A stretch of DNA of 63,553 bases from an uncultured Bacteroidales bacterium (GCA_944323785.1 CALUTU010000013.1:1-63553); one strand, 5' to 3'; shown: positions 50,724-59,894, counted from the stretch's first letter. Made by a program: numbers and translations. The notes: generated by a model from the sequence alone, not told the origin.

Positions 50724-52007
50724 ATGGTTATGAAAGCGCATAAGAAGATAAATAGCGGAATGTGGCTGATAGTGGAGACCGTTCTGGTCTTCGTGCTGGG
50801 CTGGTTCCTCGCCGACCCTGAGATAATGAAGCTGTACCGGAGTATGTTCATCCCCATGGGCTGGGATTATGAGAATGTCGTGGTGGTGCCGGTGGAGGTG
50901 CTGCCGGACTACGACCCGGATTATCGCCCGGAGGCGATGGAACGGGAACGGATGACGGAGGATTTCCGGCGTATGGGGGAGGTCCTGTCCTCGGTCAGCG
51001 GGGTGGAGTATGCCGCACCGTGCCGTCCGTATTTCCCCGGCATTGACAACCACATGTACGGCAGGGTTTTCCGGGATTCTACCCATTTCATGGAGTGCAG
51101 TATGCTGTACCGGGTTACCGGATCCGATTTCATGGAGGTGTTCGGTTACGAATGGGTGCTGCCTGAAAGCAGTCCCTTCCTGACGGAGGATGCTGTGGGC
51201 AGGGTCGTGGTCTCCGAGGATCTGGCCGAGTTCCTGTTCCCCGGGGAGAATCCTATAGGCAGGTCATTTGAGTCCACCGAGAGCGGCAACAACGTCGTCG
51301 TCGGCGTGATTCCCCGCCAGAAGCTGCGCGAGATCACGGGTGTCCCGACCCCGGTGCTGATAGCCAATATCGCAGCCGTGAACTACGACGAGCTGTCCAA
51401 CGGCGGTGCCTATTGGGTGGCCCGTGTGGCTGACGGTACCGACTTGGACTCCTTCCTTCCCGAGCTCAACCGGGTGCTCTCGTCGCAGGCCTCATTCGGC
51501 AATCTCAGGGCAACTGCGGTCTTCCCCTTGGAGAACAAGCTGCAGGCCAGCATGGATGTCTCCCTCCGCAATGTCGGTCTGATATATCTCGTCCTCAATC
51601 TCGTGCTCGGAGCCTTCTCGTTCTGGCTGCTGAACTCGCGGAAGAATCAGGACGAATACGGTGTCCGTCAGGCGATGGGCGCCACTCCGGTGAGGCTGCG
51701 GCTCAGCGCAGTGGCCCGGGCCTGTAGGTCTACCGCTATAGCGGTGGGTATCGGAATCGTCCTGGTGCTCAATGTCAATATAGTGCTGGGACGCGAGTCG
51801 GCTACCGTAGGCGCGGAGTATTTCGGTGTCTATCCGGCGGCCGAGACCCTGACGCCCTGGCCGGTGCTGACTTCAGGGCCGCTGTCCGTACTGATGGTTA
51901 CTGCTGTCGTGGCGGCTGCTGTGTTCCTGATGAATATTCTGGCTGCGCTCGTCTCCGTATGGAAGGTTTCGGGGATGCGGCCGTCGGAGGCCCTTCGGGA
52001 GGAATGA
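50724..52007 (+). CDS. ABC transporter permease, MacB/FtsX type (pair 4, second)
   Basis: A 427-residue second-type permease (MVMKAHKKINSGMWLIVETV). Periplasmic domain with VSEDLAEFLFPGENPIGRSF, coupling stretch NSRKNQDEYGVRQAMGATPV, three C-terminal TMs and the same ending as the fused gene (SGMRPSEALREE). It is the last permease of the array. Confidence 0.9.
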   Translation: MVMKAHKKINSGMWLIVETVLVFVLGWFLADPEIMKLYRSMFIPMGWDYENVVVVPVEVLPDYDPDYRPEAMERERMTEDFRRMGEVLSSVSGVEYAAPCRPYFPGIDNHMYGRVFRDSTHFMECSMLYRVTGSDFMEVFGYEWVLPESSPFLTEDAVGRVVVSEDLAEFLFPGENPIGRSFESTESGNNVVVGVIPRQKLREITGVPTPVLIANIAAVNYDELSNGGAYWVARVADGTDLDSFLPELNRVLSSQASFGNLRATAVFPLENKLQASMDVSLRNVGLIYLVLNLVLGAFSFWLLNSRKNQDEYGVRQAMGATPVRLRLSAVARACRSTAIAVGIGIVLVLNVNIVLGRESATVGAEYFGVYPAAETLTPWPVLTSGPLSVLMVTAVVAAAVFLMNILAALVSVWKVSGMRPSEALREE

Positions 52008-52030
52008 CTATGAAACCCCGGAAGCTTCCA

Positions 52031-52219
52031 TATTGTCACTATACATTTTAGGTGTGTGACAATATGTTGAGAATGAATGATATATGAAATTGAGAAAATG
52101 TTAGGACGAGTGAAAATGAGCATTACTGGGCAAAATATCGGGCACCTAACATTTTGGGGAAATGCTAAGTGCTTGATGAATTGGTACTTGAAATATAACG
52201 AAAATGTATAGTGACAATA
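52031..52219. repeat. Nested inverted repeats in front of tolC
   Basis: A perfect 19-bp inverted repeat (TATTGTCACTATACATTTT at 52031-52049, its complement at 52201-52219) encloses a second perfect 11-bp one (AAAATGTTAGG at 52095-52105 and CCTAACATTTT at 52145-52155). The AT-rich spacer 52008-52258 has no gene and a base composition unlike its neighbours. Confidence 0.75.
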
Positions 52220-52258
52220 ATTGAGACAATGACAATAACAATAAGACGTATTTTTCGA

Positions 52259-53803
52259 ATGAAGGTGATGATGGCGGCAGTTCTGCTGCTGATGATGGTT
52301 GCAGTGCCCGGACATCAGAGGCTGGCGGCGCAGGAGGCCGGCGGACAAGTGCCGGGTGTGGAGCAGGCCGGCGGGAAGCAGGGCGGTGTGATGGAACTGA
52401 CCCTCGAGGGGGCGATGGACCTGGCATGCAGTCAGTCGGTGGATGCGGCGGTGGCGCTGAACCAGCTCAAGAGTGCGTACTGGCAGTTCCGTACCTACAA
52501 GGCGGAGCGGCTGCCGGAATTGGTGTTCAACGGTACTCTGCCGACATTCAACAATAACTACAATGCCTACCAGAATCCGGACGGCTCTTACGGTTATGTG
52601 CGGAGCAACTGGCTGGGCCTCAGCGGGGAGCTGTCAGTAACGCAGAATATACCGTTTACCGGCGGTACGGTCTCGCTGAGCACCGGCCTGGATATGACGC
52701 GGCAGCTGGGCAGCAACGGGTACAACGAGTTCATGGCGGCCCCCATTGCCCTGACATTCAACCAGCCGCTCTTTTCCGTCAATACTTTCCGCTGGGACAA
52801 GAAGATAGAGCCGGTGCGCTACGCTGAGTCCCGGGCCGCCTACGACGAGAATATGGAGGCGGTCAAGATGAATACGATAAGCTATTTCTTCAACTATATA
52901 CTTGCGACTGAGAACCTTAAGATTGCCGGACAGAACCTGGAGAACGCTGACCGGCTGTATGAGGTGGCGAAGGCCAGACGGGAGATAGGCCAGATATCCG
53001 AGACCGAGCTGATGCAGCTGCGGCTGTCGGCCCTGCAGGCCAAGGCCAATGTGACCTCCTGCCGCAGTAATTTCAATTCCACTATGTTTACGCTCCGGGC
53101 ATTCCTCGGACTCTCCGAGCAGGACACCATAGTGGCCGTGCTGCCCGAGGCCGTCCCCCTGCCGGCACTCCGTTATGAGGACGTGCTGGACAAGGCGTTG
53201 GCCAACAGCTCATTTGCCCAGAACATCCAGCGCCGCAAGCTGGAGGCTGATTACAATGTGGCCATAGCCAAGGGCCAGCGTTATCAGGTGGACCTGAACG
53301 TGACCGTCGGCTACTCCGGAGTGAACCGGGAGCTGGCCATAGCCTACAATGAGTCCAGGGATCAGGAAGTGGTCTCGGTCGGACTGTCGATTCCGATTCT
53401 GGACTGGGGCAAGCGCAAAGGGCAGGTACGCATGGCAGAGAGCAACCGCGACGTGGTACATTCCCAGCTCCAGCAGGAGGAGCTGAATTTCAACCAGGAC
53501 ATCTTCCTGCTCACCGAGCAGTTCAACAACCAGGCCGGCCAGCTGGACCTCGCCCGGGAGTCCGACCGTGTCGCCTCGGCCCGCTACCAGGCCTCCGTTG
53601 AGTCCTTCCTCATCGGCCGCATGAGCGTGCTCGAGCTCAACGATGCCCGCGATGCCAAGGATCTGGCCCGCCAGGACTATATCCAGCAGCTCTTTTACTA
53701 CTGGTACTACTACTACGAGATCCGCTCCGTCACCCTCTGGGATTTTGCCACCGGCACTCCCGTCCATTCCGACATCGATGCCCTCCTCGCCGACGAAAAA
53801 TAG
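52259..53803 (+). CDS. TolC family outer-membrane efflux protein (exporter array)
   Basis: A 514-residue outer-membrane factor. Starts at MKVMMAAVLLLMMVA, a good signal peptide ending near RLAAQEA; ATG 52229 or GTG 52211 are possible but less likely. The two TolC repeats are visible (MELTLEGAMDLACSQSVDAA near residue 50; VLDKALANSSFAQNIQRRKL near 320), with coiled-coil helices and a beta segment (VSVGLSIPILDWGKRKGQ). It closes the system formed by the adaptor, permeases and ATPase upstream. A 203-bp structured spacer separates it from the last permease. Confidence 0.9.
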   Translation: MKVMMAAVLLLMMVAVPGHQRLAAQEAGGQVPGVEQAGGKQGGVMELTLEGAMDLACSQSVDAAVALNQLKSAYWQFRTYKAERLPELVFNGTLPTFNNNYNAYQNPDGSYGYVRSNWLGLSGELSVTQNIPFTGGTVSLSTGLDMTRQLGSNGYNEFMAAPIALTFNQPLFSVNTFRWDKKIEPVRYAESRAAYDENMEAVKMNTISYFFNYILATENLKIAGQNLENADRLYEVAKARREIGQISETELMQLRLSALQAKANVTSCRSNFNSTMFTLRAFLGLSEQDTIVAVLPEAVPLPALRYEDVLDKALANSSFAQNIQRRKLEADYNVAIAKGQRYQVDLNVTVGYSGVNRELAIAYNESRDQEVVSVGLSIPILDWGKRKGQVRMAESNRDVVHSQLQQEELNFNQDIFLLTEQFNNQAGQLDLARESDRVASARYQASVESFLIGRMSVLELNDARDAKDLARQDYIQQLFYYWYYYYEIRSVTLWDFATGTPVHSDIDALLADEK

Positions 53804-53891
53804 TCAGCTACCATTTTGCATGGCGCGGCTTTGTTTGGAAATCTGGCACGGCGGGAGTTGAAAATATGGGCGGACGCTGGATTGAAAGGAA

Positions 53892-53934
53892 ATTTTCCGT
53901 AAATTTGTAGGATGAAACAGAATTTACGGAAAAT
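53892..53934. promoter_or_regulatory. pyrH promoter embedded in a perfect inverted repeat
   Basis: ATTTTCCGTAAATT (53892-53905) and AATTTACGGAAAAT (53921-53934) are perfect 14-bp arms with a 15-bp spacer, ending at the base before the pyrH ATG. The -7 box TAAATTTG (53900-53907) overlaps the left arm, so a protein bound to the palindrome would block it. Confidence 0.65.
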
Positions 53935-54642
53935 ATGAAGTATAAAAGGGTATTGCTCAAGCTCAGCGGGGAGAGCCTCGGAGGCAATGAGGGACGCGGC
54001 ATCGATGAAGGGATGCTGGCCCGCTATGCCGCGGAGGTGGCTCAGGCCGTAAGGAGCGGAGTGCAGGTCGCCATCGTAGTGGGCGGCGGCAACATTTTCA
54101 GAGGACTTTCAGGTGCGGGCAAGGGTTTTGACCGCGTGGGCGGCGACCGCATGGGTATGCTTGCGACGGTGATCAACAGCCTCGGCCTGGCAATGGCCAT
54201 CCGCAGTGCCGGAGTGGACGCGGAGGTATTTACCTCGACCCCGATGAAGCCCATCGCCGAATATTACACCAGGGACAATGCCGTAGCGGCCATGGAGCGC
54301 GGCGCGGTGGCCCTGATCGCCGGAGGCACCGGCAATCCGTTCTTCACCACTGACTCCGCGGCGGCCCTGAGAGCCTGCGAGATAGGAGCCGGGGCCCTGC
54401 TGAAGGGCACCCGCGTGGACGGGGTCTACACCGCTGACCCGGAGAAGGACTCGACGGCCACAAGGTACGACGAGCTGACATTTGACAAGGCCCTGACGGA
54501 CGGGCTGAAGGTCATGGACAGCACCGCATTTGCCCTGTGCAAGGACAACGATATGCCCATCGTGGTCTTCGACATGAACCGCGAGGGCAATCTGCAGCAG
54601 CTGCTCGCCGGCGGAAAAGTCGGCACGCTGGTGCACAAGTAG
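53935..54642 (+). CDS. pyrH: UMP kinase
   Basis: A 235-residue amino-acid-kinase-fold enzyme that phosphorylates UMP to UDP in pyrimidine nucleotide synthesis. Typical motifs are present: start MKYKRVLLKLSGESL, VVGGGNIFRG, GGDRMGMLATVINSLGLA, AGGTGNPFFTTDSAAALRA and KGTRVDGVYTADP. It works as a hexamer. The frr gene follows after 36 bases, a common pairing in bacteria. Confidence 0.96.
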   Translation: MKYKRVLLKLSGESLGGNEGRGIDEGMLARYAAEVAQAVRSGVQVAIVVGGGNIFRGLSGAGKGFDRVGGDRMGMLATVINSLGLAMAIRSAGVDAEVFTSTPMKPIAEYYTRDNAVAAMERGAVALIAGGTGNPFFTTDSAAALRACEIGAGALLKGTRVDGVYTADPEKDSTATRYDELTFDKALTDGLKVMDSTAFALCKDNDMPIVVFDMNREGNLQQLLAGGKVGTLVHK

Positions 54643-54678
54643 ACAGAACGGAGGAAATAATTTCTAAATCACAATATT

Positions 54679-55242
54679 ATGGCAGACAATGCAAAAGACA
54701 TCATTGCCTCAGCAGTGAAAAAGATGAGCGAGGCCGTCAACTATCTGGAAGAGGACCTCAAGACCTACAGGGCCGGCAAGGCCAACCCGGCTGTGTTCAA
54801 CAGCGTCATGGTGGACTATTACGGCAATCCTACACCCGTGCCCCAGGTGGCCAGCATCACTGTGCCCGATGCCCGCACGATGCTGATCCAGCCCTGGGAG
54901 AAGAACATGATACCGAAGATCGAGAAGGCCATCATGGACGCCAATCTCGGATTCACTCCTCAGAACAACGGCGAGCACATCCGCATCAACGTCCCGCCCC
55001 TCACTGAAGACCGCCGCAAGGAGTTGGTGAAGAAGTCCAAGGCAGCCGGCGAGTCGGCCAAGATCTCCATCCGCAACGCCCGCAAGGAGGCCAACGACCT
55101 GTTGAAGAAGGCCCAGAAGGACGGTCTGGCGGAGGATATGGCCAAGGACGCAGAGAACGACGTGCAGAAGGAGGTTGACAACTACAACAAGAAGATCGAC
55201 ACCATCCTGGCCAACAAGGAGAAAGAGATAATGACAGTGTAA
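54679..55242 (+). CDS. frr: Ribosome recycling factor
   Basis: A 187-residue protein that splits post-termination ribosomes together with EF-G. The three-helix bundle and beta/alpha domain 2 are seen: VKKMSEAVNYLEEDLKTYRAG at the N terminus, then ASITVPDARTMLIQPWEKNM, GEHIRINVPPLTEDRRKELV and the C-terminal helix. Normal length. It is followed after 11 bases by an unrelated lipoprotein gene. Confidence 0.96.
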   Translation: MADNAKDIIASAVKKMSEAVNYLEEDLKTYRAGKANPAVFNSVMVDYYGNPTPVPQVASITVPDARTMLIQPWEKNMIPKIEKAIMDANLGFTPQNNGEHIRINVPPLTEDRRKELVKKSKAAGESAKISIRNARKEANDLLKKAQKDGLAEDMAKDAENDVQKEVDNYNKKIDTILANKEKEIMTV

Positions 55243-55253
55243 ACGGTACGGTT

Positions 55254-56204
55254 ATGAGGAGAATGTGGATAGTTGCAGGCTGTGCGGTGCTGGCGTTTCT
55301 GGCTGTGCAGAGCTGTGAAAAGGGCGATCCAGGCCCTTCGGCTCCTCAGCTCAGTACGATTCATGTCAATCAGGATAAGATAGGTCTCGGACAGCAGGTG
55401 GTCTTTACGGTGGAGGATACGGTCGCGATGCACGGCAGTCTGTATCTGATACAGCCTAGATGGACAGTCAACGGCAATCAAGTGCTGGAGGACTTCACGC
55501 ATTACGATTTCGTGAACGGACGCGGCTCGTATATGTGCTATTATACCCCTTCGGCAGTGGGCAGTATGGATGTCAGGCTGGAGGTGTATATGATATTCAA
55601 TGACGCTCCTGCAGGAAAGGCCGAGCAGACCGTGTCGGCCGAAAGGAGGCTTGAGGTGGTCAAATGCGATGCCCGCACCTCTTTCTGGGGGGATTCGGTA
55701 GCCGTGACTATGCACCGCGAGCCCGGTCTGGTCGCCAGCGGAACAGACGGAGTCTATATCGGGACGGGCTACAGCTCGATACTGGGGGTGTCGTCCATCG
55801 TGCCGTCGGTCAATCTGGTCTATACTTTCGAGTCACAGGCTGATTCCCTGATGAGGATATCCGAGAGTTTCGCGGCGTCAGCGGACCGTACTGACGGATA
55901 TAAGTATGTGGCTTCTCTGTTTGAGTTTGCACTCAAGACGCTTGAGACCGAATATGTCGGGACAAGCAGCAGGAAAGTCATCGCCAGCACGGATGACCAG
56001 CAGTACCTCAATGCGGCCAACAAGTTTGCCGGAGCCGGTACGCTCACAGATGAGGAACTGGCTTGTCTGGGCGAGGGTATGGTCAAGGGACTGGTCAGGA
56101 TAGAGGCCACTATGCGCTCGGCCACTACAGATGTGGTGTTTACCACGGAGGCGGCTCCGGACAGCAACTGCGCTTACATAGTGCTGACTTATTCGGCCAG
56201 ATAG
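55254..56204 (+). CDS. Lipoprotein of unknown function
   Basis: A 316-residue protein with a lipobox AVQSC (Cys21) followed by EKGDPGPS, an acidic start suited to surface export. The N-terminal part is beta-rich and Ig-like in pattern (IHVNQDKIGLGQQVVFTVED), the C-terminal part helical. I do not recognise the family. It is close behind frr and ends back to back with the DAHP synthase gene (no spacer). Confidence 0.7.
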   Translation: MRRMWIVAGCAVLAFLAVQSCEKGDPGPSAPQLSTIHVNQDKIGLGQQVVFTVEDTVAMHGSLYLIQPRWTVNGNQVLEDFTHYDFVNGRGSYMCYYTPSAVGSMDVRLEVYMIFNDAPAGKAEQTVSAERRLEVVKCDARTSFWGDSVAVTMHREPGLVASGTDGVYIGTGYSSILGVSSIVPSVNLVYTFESQADSLMRISESFAASADRTDGYKYVASLFEFALKTLETEYVGTSSRKVIASTDDQQYLNAANKFAGAGTLTDEELACLGEGMVKGLVRIEATMRSATTDVVFTTEAAPDSNCAYIVLTYSAR

Positions 56205-57242
56205 TTACTTATTGATCTGCCGCTCCATGGAGGCGCGGTGAATCAGATTGAAGACCTCGGTGATGAAAGACTCGTCGAGGTCTTTTTCTTGTGCCAGGGC
56301 GCGTACTTTGGCCAGCACTGAGTTCCAGCGGCCGGTCTGCAGGACGGTCAGTCCGCTTTTCTCCTTGACCTCGCCGATGGCTTCGGATATCTTCATCCGC
56401 TCGGCCAGCAGGTCTATCAGCGAGGAGTCTATCCTGTCGATATCGCTGCGCAGGCTGTCCAGGGCCGCTGCGGCTTCCGCTCCGGGAGCGGAGTTGCCGC
56501 GCATCTTCAACGAGCCCAGAAGCTGTGCCAGTTCAGCAGGAGTTATCTGCTGCGCGGCATCGCTCAGGGCCTTGTCCGGGTCCGGGTGTACCTCTATCAT
56601 CAGGCCGTCGAATCCCAGGGCCATGGCCTGCTGCGACAGACTTTTGACCAGACTGCGTTCTCCTCCTATGTGGCTGGGGTCACAGAGGATGGGTATTTCC
56701 GGCATCCGTCTTCTCAATTCCACCGGGATCTGCCAGAAAGGGGCATTACGGTACAGGCTCTCACCGTAGAAATAGAAGCCGCGGTGCACTGCGCAGACCT
56801 GCCTTCCGTCGGCGGCCAGACGCTCTATGGCTCCTATCCAGAGTTCCGGATCAGGAACCAGCGGATTCTTGACAAGTACAGGCAGCTCCGTTCCTTTCAA
56901 TGCATCGGCTATCTCCTGTACCAGAAAAGGATTGCCTGTGGTACGGGCACCGATCCAGACGGTGTCTATTCCGTATTTCAGGACGACTTCCACGTGCTTG
57001 GCATTTGCCACTTCTGTAGCGGTTTCCATGCCGGTGGCCTTCCCCGCGTCGCGTAACCACTGAGCGCCGGCTTCTCCGACTCCTTCAAAGCTGCCTGGGT
57101 GTGTCCTGGGTTTCCACAGACCTCCGCGCAGCATCCTGACCCCGGTCCTGCTGATACCTTCGGCAGCCGCCATTATCTGCTCCCGGCTCTCCACGCCGCA
57201 CGGCCCCGCAATGATAAATGGTCTTGGAACAAACTTACTCAT
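56205..57242 (-). CDS. Bifunctional DAHP synthase / chorismate mutase
   Basis: A 345-residue enzyme with two activities of aromatic amino acid synthesis. Residues about 5-255 are a type I-beta DAHP synthase (FIIAGPCGVESREQI, MLRGGLWKPRTHPGSF, VLVKNPLVPDPELWIGA, ILCDPSHIGGERS, DGLMIEVHPDPDKALSD), joined to an AroQ chorismate mutase domain (about 270-345, LRSDIDRIDSSLIDLLAERM). Such fusions are regular in Bacteroidetes. Start MSKFVPRPF at 57242 is chosen, not an upstream ATG at 57287 inside the Crp-like gene; the two genes overlap by 8 bases. Confidence 0.92.
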   Translation of the reverse strand: MSKFVPRPFIIAGPCGVESREQIMAAAEGISRTGVRMLRGGLWKPRTHPGSFEGVGEAGAQWLRDAGKATGMETATEVANAKHVEVVLKYGIDTVWIGARTTGNPFLVQEIADALKGTELPVLVKNPLVPDPELWIGAIERLAADGRQVCAVHRGFYFYGESLYRNAPFWQIPVELRRRMPEIPILCDPSHIGGERSLVKSLSQQAMALGFDGLMIEVHPDPDKALSDAAQQITPAELAQLLGSLKMRGNSAPGAEAAAALDSLRSDIDRIDSSLIDLLAERMKISEAIGEVKEKSGLTVLQTGRWNSVLAKVRALAQEKDLDESFITEVFNLIHRASMERQINK

Positions 57243-57822
57243 ACAGCAGTTTCTTACGGATTTTGCACAGCCATGACGGTGTGACATTGAGGTATGAGGC
57301 CATTCTGTTGGCGGATATCACGTTGGCAATGTCCGGCCTGAACTTTAGCAGATTGCGATACCGTTCCTCGGCTGAGCCGTTGATCTGAATCATTTTGCAT
57401 TCGGATGTGTAGAACTGCCCCATTGCGATGTCGAACATCCATAATGAGAACTCATGGGATTCACGCATAAGAGAGAAAAATACATCTCTGCGGATTCTCA
57501 GTACGGATGATGCGATCCTGCAGGACTCTATCTGCATTACGGCAGGCTGGTTCATGTAGACCGACTGGGGCGAACACATGAAAGTCCCCGGGAACGCGAA
57601 CCCGAATGTGACCTCTTTCTCGCCTTTAAAGTAGAGCAACTGGATGATTCCGTCCTTTACTATGTAAATATTTGTATCGGTCTGCCCGTATCCGATAAGT
57701 ACTTTGCCGGACTTTAGGCTTATCTCATCGGAATTTTCCAGCAGTCTGTCGATGAGGGTGTCGGAAGGGGAAAAACGCCCCTCGTTCCTGAGAATGTCTC
57801 TAAAGTCTGTGTCAGTATCCAT
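57235..57822 (-). CDS. Crp/Fnr family regulator
   Basis: A 195-residue protein with a cyclic-nucleotide-binding type beta roll (about residues 20-120: VLIGYGQTDTNIYIVKDGII, EVTFGFAFPGTFMCSPQSVY) and a short C-terminal helix-turn-helix (NVISANRMASYLNVTPSWLCKIRKKL). The nucleotide-binding arginine motif is not kept, so the ligand is unknown, and the HTH is shorter than in Crp. It overlaps the DAHP synthase gene; whether it controls that operon is unknown. Confidence 0.82.
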   Translation of the reverse strand: MDTDTDFRDILRNEGRFSPSDTLIDRLLENSDEISLKSGKVLIGYGQTDTNIYIVKDGIIQLLYFKGEKEVTFGFAFPGTFMCSPQSVYMNQPAVMQIESCRIASSVLRIRRDVFFSLMRESHEFSLWMFDIAMGQFYTSECKMIQINGSAEERYRNLLKFRPDIANVISANRMASYLNVTPSWLCKIRKKLLYE

Positions 57823-57867
57823 GATGAAATATAGTATTACTACAACGTTTTTGAAAAATTAAGAATA

Positions 57868-57875
57868 TATTTTTG
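57868..57875 (+). promoter_or_regulatory. -7 box before the BACON lipoprotein gene
   Basis: TATTTTTG matches TAnnTTTG, 25 bp before the ATG. No well-spaced -33 box is seen. Confidence 0.45.
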
Positions 57876-57900
57876 TCTCAAAATTACTAATTATCTTCTT

Positions 57901-59751
57901 ATGAAAAAAAACTTATCTACATTCGCAACTGCCATGATCATGGCTTTGACTATTATAGGCTGCAAGCCTGAAGAACCTGAGACTGCATTACCGGTGCTTA
58001 CACCGGAATCGGAAGCGGCTGTCACTGTCCCCGCTGAAGGAGGCAGCTTCAAAATTGTATATAAACTGGATAATCCGGTGGAAGGAGGAAATATAGTTGC
58101 CTCCTGCGAGCCTGAGGCTGACTGGATTTCTCATCTTGATTATAGTGCTGTAGGTGTGGTGTCCTTTGATGTCTCCCCAAATGAGGGGGAGACAGCTAGA
58201 AGCACTGAGGTGGTCGTGCTGTATGACTGGCCTGGAGGAGAGCCTCTGTCATTCTCCGTGGTTGTAGAGCAGGAGGGGAAGACGGGGGAGGACCCCGGGC
58301 CAGGCTATGATGAAAGTATTGTCATAGACGTGACAGAGAAGGGTCAGAGGTATTTCTCCGCGTCCATTACCCCTTCAGACAAGGAAATGAGTTACCTGGT
58401 GTTTTTCAAGACGGCAGAGGTGTACGACTCGTTTCCGGATACGGACTCTCTTCTGAGGTCAGACATGAGCTACTATGAGTGGATGGCATATATGTACGAC
58501 ATGACGGAGGCCCAGGCGGTCGCTGAAGATGTACTTATAGGAGATATGCCTGATTATCTGTGCAACGCTGAACCGGACACAGAATATGTTCTCTATGCAT
58601 ACGGTATAGATACCTTGACTTTGGAGGTGCTTACTGACGTGGCTGTGTGCAGGGTTCGTACTCAGCCTCTGGATCAATTGGATTTCACTCTTAATGTAAG
58701 TGTCAGCGGGCATGTCGTAACAGCGGATGTGGCTCCTGAAAATTATGACGGATATTATCTCGTGGATGCCTGGGAGACGGAAAATATAGATACGGGTATG
58801 GATTTTGCCGTATGGTGCTCCAATACGTGGAATACGGATAGAATGCACTATGAGACGTATTACGGGATGACTCCTGAACAGATTCTTCAGACGTATGCCA
58901 AACAGGGAGAGGAGACATGGGTGCTTGATGACCTTATGCCTGAGAAGGAGTGCCGTCTGGCAGTGTTCGCCCTGGACGACATGGCATGGCTGTGCTCCGA
59001 GCCTGTGACGTATGATTTTACAACCGGAAGCGCATCGGGAAGCTCCAACGTCATAACTATCAATGTCACCGATGTCACTTCCCGTGAGGCAAGCATAGAG
59101 TTCCTGCCTAGTAATGATGATCCGTTTGCGTATATTGTGACAGAGGCCGCGCAGTTTGAAGGTATGACTGAAGACGAGATTATTGATTATTGTGCCAACC
59201 GTCTGTGGGCACCTGTCCGTACCGGCCGCTATATAGACACTTATGGCAAACTCACTCCCGGAACTGAGTACTATGCCATAGCATATGGAAATTATAACGG
59301 AGAGATTACTACGGAACTTTTCCTGGAATCATTTGAAACCAATGCCACCCAGGTGGGCTCATTGGAGTTCAGTCTGGAATATGGACCTTGGTATGATTTG
59401 ATGCAGTTGGCAGAAGCTGACCCTGACGGAGGCTGGGAATATTCGGCTGGATATTATGACTGTCTGCTGCCTGTGGATGTGCCTGAGGAACTGGCAGGCA
59501 AGGAGTATTATTATGCGTTGTACACGGTAGATGCCATTTATGGCTGGGATGATGAGACGCTGTACAGTCAGCTTTATGATTACGGAACGGATTATGCCCC
59601 GACTTATTTCCTGTCTGACTACGGTATGGAGTTTGTCCTTGTCGGATTCGCGGTTGATGACAACGGTGACTGGGGTCCCATCTGGAAGAGCGAGCCGTTC
59701 ACCATGTCTCTGGAAGGAGCGTCTGATCCCTATGACTATATAAACAGATAA
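57901..59751 (+). CDS. BACON-domain acidic lipoprotein
   Basis: A 616-residue lipoprotein (lipobox IIGC, Cys21, then KPEEPE, an acidic lipoprotein-export type start). Residues about 35-125 form a BACON-like beta sandwich (ending SFSVVVEQEGK), followed by three repeated fibronectin-like modules of about 130 residues with conserved blocks like AEPDTEYVLYAYGID, MPEKECRLAVFALDD and LTPGTEYYAIAYGNY. The protein is very acidic and rich in Tyr and Trp. A surface role in binding glycans or host material is a guess from the domain type. It has a good terminator and is followed by a similar gene. Confidence 0.75.
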   Translation: MKKNLSTFATAMIMALTIIGCKPEEPETALPVLTPESEAAVTVPAEGGSFKIVYKLDNPVEGGNIVASCEPEADWISHLDYSAVGVVSFDVSPNEGETARSTEVVVLYDWPGGEPLSFSVVVEQEGKTGEDPGPGYDESIVIDVTEKGQRYFSASITPSDKEMSYLVFFKTAEVYDSFPDTDSLLRSDMSYYEWMAYMYDMTEAQAVAEDVLIGDMPDYLCNAEPDTEYVLYAYGIDTLTLEVLTDVAVCRVRTQPLDQLDFTLNVSVSGHVVTADVAPENYDGYYLVDAWETENIDTGMDFAVWCSNTWNTDRMHYETYYGMTPEQILQTYAKQGEETWVLDDLMPEKECRLAVFALDDMAWLCSEPVTYDFTTGSASGSSNVITINVTDVTSREASIEFLPSNDDPFAYIVTEAAQFEGMTEDEIIDYCANRLWAPVRTGRYIDTYGKLTPGTEYYAIAYGNYNGEITTELFLESFETNATQVGSLEFSLEYGPWYDLMQLAEADPDGGWEYSAGYYDCLLPVDVPEELAGKEYYYALYTVDAIYGWDDETLYSQLYDYGTDYAPTYFLSDYGMEFVLVGFAVDDNGDWGPIWKSEPFTMSLEGASDPYDYINR

Positions 59752-59776
59752 GACACTGAATATATGGACGTATATG

Positions 59777-59810
59777 GGCGGTCACTGTCATCGGCGGTGA
59801 CCGCCTTTAT
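59777..59810 (+). terminator. Terminator behind the BACON lipoprotein gene
   Basis: GGCGGTCAC (59777-59785) pairs perfectly with GTGACCGCC (59797-59805), followed by TTTAT. Confidence 0.8.
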
Positions 59811-59862
59811 AGTAGGCAGCCCCGAAATTTTTTAAAACAAGAGCAAGATTTAGTCGTTGGAA

Positions 59863-59894
59863 TTTGTATTATTGAGAAAAATGCAGTATCTTGC
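59863..59894 (+). promoter_or_regulatory. Promoter of the DUF4988 lipoprotein gene
   Basis: TTTG at 59863-59866 and TATCTTGC at 59887-59894 (close to TAnnTTTG) with a 20-bp spacer; ATG at 59923. Confidence 0.5.

Noticed and set aside
53844-53862. TGGCACG before pyrH as a sigma-54 promoter
   Set aside because: The following TTG is three bases too far from the -24 element, and no activator site is near.
57243-57287. Upstream start of the DAHP synthase/chorismate mutase
   Set aside because: The extra residues lie inside the Crp-like gene and do not resemble the family N terminus.
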